NCBI GenBank assembly: GCA_937951875.1
Contig: CALGAN010000022.1
Location: forward strand, 1-11,778
Source: an uncultured Alkalilimnicola sp.
Lineage (GTDB): Bacteria > Pseudomonadota > Gammaproteobacteria > Nitrococcales > AK92
Reading direction: 5' to 3'
Length of the DNA: 11,778 nt
The notes beneath the pieces were generated by a model. That model searched no databases and was not told where the DNA came from. It worked only from the letters and a program-made list of their open reading frames with translations. Shown here one piece after another: positions 6,342 through 11,778 of this stretch. A program made the translations under genes and the position numbers. The first letter of the stretch is position 1. Each line of letters starts with the position of its first letter.

Positions 6342-7271
6342 GTGAGGATCGTCTTCGCCGGCACGCCCGAGTTCGCCGTGCCGCCTTTGGAGCGCCTGCT
6401 ACAGGGACCTTGGCAGGTCGTGGCCGTCTACACCCAGCCGGATCGGCCGGCCGGCCGCGGCCGGCAGCCGCGCCCGAGCCCGGTGAAGGCGCGGGCGCTG
6501 GCCGCCGGCGTGCCGGTGCGCCAGCCGCTGACCCTGCGCGACCCGGCCGAGCAGGCGGCGCTGGCGGCGCTGCAGCCGGATCTGATGGTGGTGGTCGCCT
6601 ACGGGCTGATCCTGCCCCAGGCGGTGTTGGATATTCCGCGCCTGGGCTGCATCAACATCCACGCTTCACTGTTGCCACGCTGGCGCGGCGCGGCGCCCAT
6701 CCAGCGCGCGCTGTTGAGCGGCGACGCCGAGACCGGCGTCACCCTCATGCAGATGGAGGCCGGTCTCGACACCGGGCCGATGCTGGCGGTGGCGCGCTGT
6801 CCGATCGGCCCGCGCGACAATGCCGGTGATTTGCACGACCGCCTGGCGCAGATGGGCGCCGATCTGTTGGTGGAGCTGCTGCCGCGGCTGGAAGCCGGCG
6901 ACGTGCGTCCCGAGCCGCAGCCGGCGGAGGGCGTGACCTACGCCGAGAAGCTGCGCAAGGAGGAGGCGCGGCTCGACTGGAGCCGGCCGGCCCTGGCGCT
7001 GGATCGGCAGGTGCGCGCCTTCAATCCCTGGCCGGTGGCGGAATGCCGGTTGGGCGAGCAGGTGCTGCGCATCTGGGACGCCGAGGCTCTGCCCGACCAC
7101 AGCGGCGCCGCGCCCGGCACCATCGTCGCGGTGGGGCGCCAGGGGATCGACGTGGCTACCGGCGATGGTACGCTGCGCCTGCTGCGGCTGCAGGCGCCCG
7201 GCGGCAAGCCGCTGGCGGCGGGCGATTTCCTGAACGGGCGCCCGCTCAGCCCCGGCGAGCGCCTCGCCTGA
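6342..7271 (+). CDS. fmt: Methionyl-tRNA formyltransferase
   Basis: Transfers a formyl group from 10-formyltetrahydrofolate to Met-tRNAfMet in the cytoplasm, making the bacterial initiator tRNA. The protein has 309 residues (E. coli 315). It opens with MRIVFAGTPEFAVPPLERLL; the loop TQPDRPAGRGR (31-41) is the tRNA-contacting insertion, and the folate site is HASLLPRWRGAAPI (107-120). Catalytic residues are N105, H107 and D143 (CINIH and GLDTGPM). The C-terminal OB-like domain (about 205-305) includes VRAFNPWPVAEC and ends in FLNGRPLSPGERL. The start is a GTG with AAGGA seven bases upstream. It lies 52 bp after def, with a hairpin in between, and 49 bp before rsmB. Confidence 0.98.
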   Translation: MRIVFAGTPEFAVPPLERLLQGPWQVVAVYTQPDRPAGRGRQPRPSPVKARALAAGVPVRQPLTLRDPAEQAALAALQPDLMVVVAYGLILPQAVLDIPRLGCINIHASLLPRWRGAAPIQRALLSGDAETGVTLMQMEAGLDTGPMLAVARCPIGPRDNAGDLHDRLAQMGADLLVELLPRLEAGDVRPEPQPAEGVTYAEKLRKEEARLDWSRPALALDRQVRAFNPWPVAECRLGEQVLRIWDAEALPDHSGAAPGTIVAVGRQGIDVATGDGTLRLLRLQAPGGKPLAAGDFLNGRPLSPGERLA

Positions 7272-7320
7272 TCATGCCTTAAAGACCCGCAATTCGTTTG
7301 GCCACGGGCCGGAGCAAACG

Positions 7321-8616
7321 ATGGATGCCCGCAGTGCCGCCGTGAGAATCCTGCTGTCCGTCCTGCAGGACGGACGTTCGCTGACCGACGCGCTCGACGC
7401 CGTCTCCCTGCCGTCCGGGCCCGACAACGCCCTAGCGCGTGAGCTCGCCTATGGCGTGCTGCGCTGGTACGAGCGGCTGGACGCGCTCGCCCGGCTGCTG
7501 CTCGCCAAGCCGCTCAAGGCCAAGGACCGGGAAATCCACTTGCTGGTGTTGGTCGGGTTGTATCAGCTGCTGGAGATGCGCGTGCCGCCGCATGCCGCGG
7601 TGTCGGCCACCGCCGAGGTGGCGCGGCGCACGGGCCGGCCGTGGGCGGTGGGGCTGGTCAACGCCGTGCTGCGCCGTTTCCAGCGCGAACGCGAGCAGCT
7701 GCTGGCGCGGTTGCCGCAGACGCCGGAAGTGACCTACGCCTACCCCCGCTGGCTGGTGGAGCGCATCCGCCGAGCCTGGCCGGCGCACTGGCAGCGGGTG
7801 CTGGAGGCCGGCAACCAGCGGCCGCCGATGGTGTTGCGCGTCAACCGCCGCCGCATCGATCGCGACGCCTATCGGGACATGCTGACGGCGGCCGGCATCG
7901 CCGCCGAACCGCTGGCGCTGGCCGAGGACGCGCTGCAGTTGGCCGAGCCGCTGCCGGTGGAGCGGCTGCCCGGCTTCGCCGACGGGTTGGTGTCGGTGCA
8001 GGACGCCGCCGCGCAGCTGGCCGCGCCCTTGCTGGCGCCGCCGCCGGGGGCGCGGGTGCTCGACGCCTGCGCCGCGCCGGGCGGCAAGACCTGCCATCTG
8101 CTGGAGCGCTATCCCGAGCTCGCTGAGCTGGTGGTGCTGGACGTCGACCCGGCGCGGTTGCGCCGGGTGCGCGATAACCTCCAGCGCCTCGGCCTCACGG
8201 CTACGGTGGTGGCCGGCGACGCCGGCGCGCCGGCCGACTGGTGGGACGGGCGGCCGTTCGAGCGGATACTGCTCGATGCCCCCTGCTCCGGCACCGGCGT
8301 GATCCGCCGCCATCCCGACATCAAGCGGCTGCGCCGCGAGCAGGATCTGGAGGTGCTGGGGCGGACCCAGCGGCGGTTGCTGGAGGCGGTCTGGTCGCTG
8401 CTGGCTCCCGGTGGCAAGCTCATCTACTCTACGTGTTCGATTCTGCCGCAGGAAAACGAAGACGTTCTGGCGGATTTCCTGGCTCGGCATCCGGAGGCCC
8501 GGGTCGAGCCCATCACCGCGCAAGCCTGGGGCGAGCGCCTGGCCGTAGGACGGCAGATCCTCACCGGCGACCGCGGCATGGACGGCTTCTACTACGGGTG
8601 TCTGAGCAAGCAGTGA
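7321..8616 (+). CDS. rsmB: 16S rRNA (cytosine967-C5)-methyltransferase
   Basis: Methylates C967 of 16S rRNA with S-adenosylmethionine. The protein has 431 residues (E. coli RsmB 429). An N-terminal NusB-like RNA-binding domain (about 1-135, with RELAYGVLRW and GLVNAVLRRF) precedes the Rossmann methyltransferase domain (about 165-431). The latter has the SAM-binding LDACAAPGGKTCHLLE (247-262), DVDPARL (274-280), DAPCSGTGVIRRHPDIK (319-335, with motif IV C322) and YSTCSILPQENE (369-380, with the catalytic motif VI C372). Its end, DGFYYGCLSK, matches the family's typical DGFFYA-type close. GGAG lies about seven bases upstream of the ATG. The TGA stop overlaps the GTG start of the next gene (GTGA), indicating translational coupling. 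Confidence 0.97.
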   Translation: MDARSAAVRILLSVLQDGRSLTDALDAVSLPSGPDNALARELAYGVLRWYERLDALARLLLAKPLKAKDREIHLLVLVGLYQLLEMRVPPHAAVSATAEVARRTGRPWAVGLVNAVLRRFQREREQLLARLPQTPEVTYAYPRWLVERIRRAWPAHWQRVLEAGNQRPPMVLRVNRRRIDRDAYRDMLTAAGIAAEPLALAEDALQLAEPLPVERLPGFADGLVSVQDAAAQLAAPLLAPPPGARVLDACAAPGGKTCHLLERYPELAELVVLDVDPARLRRVRDNLQRLGLTATVVAGDAGAPADWWDGRPFERILLDAPCSGTGVIRRHPDIKRLRREQDLEVLGRTQRRLLEAVWSLLAPGGKLIYSTCSILPQENEDVLADFLARHPEARVEPITAQAWGERLAVGRQILTGDRGMDGFYYGCLSKQ

Positions 8617-9212
8617 GGGGTTCCTGGCGCTATAACGCTCCCGCCTGGAGGCAGCTGCTGCTGGGTTTACTGGCCGCGCTGCTGTTGGGGGCGTCTGCCC
8701 AGGCCCAGGAGCTGCGCGCCCACAACTTCCGCATCGAGGGCGGCGAGGTCGTGCTCAGCGACGGCGTCTATCTGCTCAACGCCCGCATCGACTTCCGCCT
8801 CAGCGAAGCGGCCGAGGACGCGCTGGATAACGGTGTGCCGCTCACGTTCGTGCTGCAGCTCGAGGTCGAGCGCAATCGCGGCTGGTGGTGGTTCGATGCC
8901 AACGTCCTCAGCCGCAACCTGCGCTACCGGGTGCGCTACCACGCCCTGTCCACGCGCTACCTGGTCACCAACGTCGAGAGCGGCGAGACACGCAGCTTCA
9001 CCAGCAAGCAGGCGGCGCTGGCGGCGCTCGGCACCATCGCCGGCCTGCCGGTGCTCGAAGCGCAGGCGCTGCAGGAAGGCGCCAGCTACGAAGTGTGGCT
9101 GCGGGCGGCGCTGGACATCGACGAGTTGCCGGCACCGCTCAAGACCGTGGCCTACATGTCGCCGCAATGGCGGCTGGTCAGCGAATGGCATTTGTGGCGG
9201 ATCGAGCCATGA
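8613..9212 (+). CDS. Secreted DUF4390 family protein
   Basis: A 199-residue protein of unknown function resembling the DUF4390 family often found between rsmB and ntrY. An N-terminal signal peptide is clear (WRQLLLGLLAALLLGASAQA, likely cleaved after residue 31), so the mature protein is expected in the periplasm. The mature part reads as alternating beta strands, with RAHNFRIEGGEVVLSDGVYL at 35-54, then DFRLSEAAEDALDNGVPLTF, and a tryptophan patch RNRGWWWFD; it has no recognisable catalytic motif. The C-terminus (AYMSPQWRLVSEWHLWRI) is also aromatic-rich. The GTG start overlaps the rsmB stop and the gene stop overlaps the ntrY ATG (ATGA), so the three are probably co-translated. The open frame extends far upstream inside rsmB, but that part is only a shadow of rsmB. 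A role as an envelope partner of NtrY is inference from context. Confidence 0.85.
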   Translation: MRGSWRYNAPAWRQLLLGLLAALLLGASAQAQELRAHNFRIEGGEVVLSDGVYLLNARIDFRLSEAAEDALDNGVPLTFVLQLEVERNRGWWWFDANVLSRNLRYRVRYHALSTRYLVTNVESGETRSFTSKQAALAALGTIAGLPVLEAQALQEGASYEVWLRAALDIDELPAPLKTVAYMSPQWRLVSEWHLWRIEP

Positions 9213-11377
9213 AGCGTCCTCGTCAGGGGCTGATCCGCCTGCTGCTGTGCGTGCTGCTGCTGGGCTCGCTGCTGCTGCTGAGCGAGGCGACGCAGAACTC
9301 GGCGCGGTTCGGCAGCCTGTATACCTGGCTGCTGCTGATCAACGCGGTCGGCCTGGTGCTGCTGATGCTGGTGATCGGCGCCGAGCTCGGCAGGCTGCTG
9401 CGGCAGTACCGGAGCGCTCAGCCGGGCAGCCGCCTGACCCTGCGGCTGGTGGCGATGCTGGTGGTGATCGCCGTGGTGCCGGTGTCGGTGGTGTACTACT
9501 TCTCGATGCAGTTCCTGCGCAGCGGCATCGAGAGCTGGTTCAACGTCGAGGTCGAGCGCGCGCTGCAGGACTCGCTCGACCTGTCGCAGGCCTCGTTGGA
9601 TTTGCGCATGCGCGAGCTGCTCAAGCGCATGCAGCAGGTCGCCGACGAGATGCGCTACATGCTCGACGGCGAGCTGGTGCGCGGTCTGGACGAGCTGCGC
9701 GAGCGGGTCGAGGCCACCGAGATGACGCTGCTCGCCACCAACGGCCGCATCATCGCCACCAGCAGTGAGGATCCGGTCACGCTGCTGCCCGATCAGCCCG
9801 ACGAAAACCTGCTGCTGCAGCTGCGCCAGGGCTATCCGTATGTCGGCCTGGATCCGCTGGCCATGGGCGGGCTGCACATCCGCGTGCTGGTGCCGCTGAC
9901 CGGCGGCGAGGGGCCGGGCGGCAGCCGCCTGCTGCAGGCCCTGTTCCCGATCTCGCCGCGCATCAACGACCTGGCGGAAAGCGTGCAGAACGCCTACGCC
10001 GACTACCGGGAGTTGACCTATCTGCGGGAGCCGCTGACCCGCAGCTTCATGATTACCCTGTCGCTGGTGCTGTTCCTGAGCCTGCTGTTCGCGGTCTGGA
10101 CGGCGTTCTTCCTGGCGCGGCGGCTGGTGGCGCCGGTGCGTGACCTGGCCGAGGGTACCCGCGCCGTGGCCGCCGGCGACTACGGTACCCAGCTGCCGCC
10201 GGCCGGGCGCGACGAGCTGGGTTTCCTGGTGCAGTCGTTCAACGATATGAGTCTGCGCATCGCCCAGGCGCGCGAGGCGGCCAAGCGCAGCCAGATGCAG
10301 GCCGAGGCGCAGCGCGCTTACCTGGAGACGGTGATGTCGCGTCTGTCCTCGGGCGTGATCACGCTGGCGCGCGATGGCGAGCTGCGCACCGTCAACCGCG
10401 CCGCCGGCGAGCTGCTCGGCGTGCCGACCGGCGCGGCGCTGGGGCGGCCGCTGCGTGAGTGGCTGGCGGAGGCGCCGCACCTGCGGGCGCTGGCGGCCAT
10501 GCTGGAGGCGCGGCTGGGCGAGCAGGCCGCCGAGTGGCGCGAGGAATTCGAGCTGGATACCCCGGACGGGCGGCGGGTGCTGGTGTGCAGCGGCGCGGTG
10601 CTGCCGGACGGCGGCCACGTGCTGGTGCTGGACGACGTCACCACCCTGATCCAGGCCCAGCGCGACGCCGCCTGGGGCGAGGTGGCGCGGCGCTTGGCCC
10701 ATGAGATCAAGAACCCGCTCACGCCCATCCAGCTGTCCGCCGAGCGCATCCGCCACCGCTACCTGGGCCGCATGGAGGGCAAGGACGCGGAGGTGCTGGA
10801 GCGCTCCACCCGCACCATCGTCCAGCAGGTGGAAGCGATGAAGGAGATGGTCAACGCCTTCTCCGACTACGCGCGGCCGCCCAAGCTCAAGCTGCAGGCG
10901 CTGGATCTCAATCAGCTGATCCAAGAAGTGGTCGAGCTCTATCGCGCCAGCCCTGAGGCGCTGGAGTTCACGCTGCGGCTCGATCCGCAGCTGCCGGCAC
11001 TGTACGCCGATCCGGGCCGGCTGCGCCAGCTGCTGCACAATCTGATCAAGAACGCCCAGGAAGCCTGCCCGCCGACGCGCCGCTGCGAGATCGAGCTGTG
11101 CACCCAGGTCATCCAGCGCTCCTTCGGCCAGGTGGTGGAACTGCTGGTGACCGACAACGGCCCGGGCTTTCCCGAGGAAATGCTGGCCAAGCTGTACGAA
11201 CCCTACGTCACCACCAAGCCCAAGGGGACCGGGCTGGGGCTGGCGATCGTCAAGAAGATCGTCGAGGAGCACAATGGCACCATCGCCGCGCGCAACGTCG
11301 AGCAAGGCGCGCAACTGAGCGTCCGCATACCGGTTAAGCTTCCCGACGCCGCCCACGGAACGAACTTGGAGTCCTGA
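9209..11377 (+). CDS. ntrY: NtrY family membrane sensor histidine kinase
   Basis: A 722-residue inner-membrane sensor kinase paired with NtrX, linked in various proteobacteria to nitrogen metabolism, redox state and cell-envelope traits. Predicted membrane segments lie at about 8-25, 37-58, 79-98 and 280-302, leaving a periplasmic sensor region of about 180 residues between the last two. A HAMP domain (303-355), a PAS domain (about 370-480) and the kinase core follow. The phosphoacceptor is H498 in RRLAHEIKNPLTPIQLSAER. The ATP-binding domain has the N box LLHNLIKNAQEA (608-619), G1 VTDNGPGFP (647-655), F box YEPYVTTK (663-670) and G2 GTGLGLAIVKKI (673-684). All kinase motifs are intact. The ATG overlaps the DUF4390 stop; a longer open frame upstream is a shadow of that gene. 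Its stop is 2 bp before ntrX. Confidence 0.95.
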   Translation: MKRPRQGLIRLLLCVLLLGSLLLLSEATQNSARFGSLYTWLLLINAVGLVLLMLVIGAELGRLLRQYRSAQPGSRLTLRLVAMLVVIAVVPVSVVYYFSMQFLRSGIESWFNVEVERALQDSLDLSQASLDLRMRELLKRMQQVADEMRYMLDGELVRGLDELRERVEATEMTLLATNGRIIATSSEDPVTLLPDQPDENLLLQLRQGYPYVGLDPLAMGGLHIRVLVPLTGGEGPGGSRLLQALFPISPRINDLAESVQNAYADYRELTYLREPLTRSFMITLSLVLFLSLLFAVWTAFFLARRLVAPVRDLAEGTRAVAAGDYGTQLPPAGRDELGFLVQSFNDMSLRIAQAREAAKRSQMQAEAQRAYLETVMSRLSSGVITLARDGELRTVNRAAGELLGVPTGAALGRPLREWLAEAPHLRALAAMLEARLGEQAAEWREEFELDTPDGRRVLVCSGAVLPDGGHVLVLDDVTTLIQAQRDAAWGEVARRLAHEIKNPLTPIQLSAERIRHRYLGRMEGKDAEVLERSTRTIVQQVEAMKEMVNAFSDYARPPKLKLQALDLNQLIQEVVELYRASPEALEFTLRLDPQLPALYADPGRLRQLLHNLIKNAQEACPPTRRCEIELCTQVIQRSFGQVVELLVTDNGPGFPEEMLAKLYEPYVTTKPKGTGLGLAIVKKIVEEHNGTIAARNVEQGAQLSVRIPVKLPDAAHGTNLES

Positions 11378-11379
11378 GC

Positions 11380-11778
11380 ATGTCCTCTGCCCACATTCTG
11401 GTCGTGGACGATGAGCCCGAGATCCGCAATCTGGTGCGCGAAATCCTCGAGGACGAGGGCTATTCGGTCGAAGTGGCCGAGAACGCCGCGGCGGCCCGCG
11501 TCGCGCGCCGGGCGCGCCGGCCCGATCTGATCCTGCTCGATATCTGGATGCCGGATGTCGACGGCGTGACCCTGCTCAAGGAGTGGACTCAAGAGGGGCT
11601 GACCAGCCCGGTGGTGATGATGTCCGGCCACGGCACGGTGGAGACCGCGGTCGAGGCCACCCGGCTGGGCGCTTTCGACTTCATCGAAAAGCCGCTGTCC
11701 TTGGCCAAGCTGCTGTTGACCGTGGAGCGGGCGTTGCAGTCGGTGCGGCAGGCGCGCGAGCCGGCGGCCGCGTCGGCG
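11380..11778 (+). CDS. ntrX: NtrX family response regulator, N-terminal part (cut by window edge)
   Basis: The first 133 codons are present and cover the whole receiver domain. The acidic pair D10/D11 sits in ILVVDDEPEIR, the phosphoacceptor is D54 in LILLDIWMPDVDG, the conserved Ser follows in VVMMSGHGT, and the conserved Lys is in DFIEKPL. The linker ends in an alanine-rich stretch at the window edge, so the sigma54-interacting AAA+ domain and the Fis-type HTH expected in NtrX lie outside. The ATG is 2 bp after the ntrY stop, with GGAG eight bases upstream. Naming as NtrX rather than another NtrC-type regulator rests on pairing with NtrY and on the family-like DIWMPDVDG and MMSGHGTVETAVEA segments. 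Confidence 0.93.
   Translation, partial: MSSAHILVVDDEPEIRNLVREILEDEGYSVEVAENAAAARVARRARRPDLILLDIWMPDVDGVTLLKEWTQEGLTSPVVMMSGHGTVETAVEATRLGAFDFIEKPLSLAKLLLTVERALQSVRQAREPAAASA

Noticed and set aside
7432..8523. Minus-strand open frame of 363 codons opposite rsmB
   Set aside because: Same Gln/His/Arg-rich shadow pattern, opposite intact catalytic motifs of RsmB.
9242..9285. CTG-rich run at the start of ntrY as a slippage or phase-variable repeat
   Set aside because: The triplets are interrupted and simply encode the leucine-rich first membrane helix; triplet changes would not shift the frame.
9152..11356. Minus-strand open frame of 734 codons opposite ntrY
   Set aside because: It is rich in Gln, His, Arg, Gly and Leu, has no domain pattern, and mirrors the third-position GC bias of ntrY, a canonical kinase gene. 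It is a high-GC shadow.

Overview
The window is a GC-rich, densely packed chromosomal segment of a gammaproteobacterium. The gene set dprA-topA-tsaC next to def-fmt-rsmB is the classic gammaproteobacterial housekeeping block; in Pseudomonas it also carries the LysM gene tsaP between dprA and def. The DUF4390-ntrY-ntrX continuation downstream of rsmB is, from general knowledge, more typical of Chromatiales/Ectothiorhodospiraceae-like and related lineages than of enterics. I cannot fix the genus from sequence alone.

Layout: two divergent transcription units leave an AT-richer gap of about 115 bp (5650-5764). Leftward (minus strand) run tsaP (LysM protein), dprA (natural-transformation DNA loader), smg (DUF494), topA (topoisomerase I) and tsaC (tRNA t6A synthesis). 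The tsaC gene breaks off after about 109 codons near position 198 and is followed by the start of an unrelated amidase gene that runs off the left edge. Rightward (plus strand) run def (peptide deformylase), fmt (Met-tRNA formyltransferase), rsmB (16S rRNA m5C967 methyltransferase), a secreted DUF4390 protein, ntrY (membrane histidine kinase) and ntrX (response regulator, cut by the right edge). Junctions are tight or overlapping (GTGA at rsmB/DUF4390, ATGA at DUF4390/ntrY, 2 bp at ntrY/ntrX, 1 bp at dprA/smg, 17 bp overlap at tsaP/dprA), which suggests operons with translational coupling.

Functionally, def and fmt form the N-formyl-methionine cycle, rsmB and tsaC modify the translation machinery, topA controls supercoiling, dprA handles incoming single-stranded DNA, tsaP anchors the type IV pilus secretin to peptidoglycan, and NtrYX is an envelope-linked two-component system.

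Most of the window is ordinary. I see no mobile element, CRISPR array, RNA gene or undescribed multi-gene system. The one real anomaly is the left end: a tsaC 5' half joined, with no stop codon, to the upstream region and start of an amidase gene. It is either a genuine deletion/rearrangement or an assembly misjoin. Secondary points are an 11-bp-stem hairpin between def and fmt, a topoisomerase I without zinc-finger cysteines, and a DUF4390 gene locked translationally between rsmB and ntrY.
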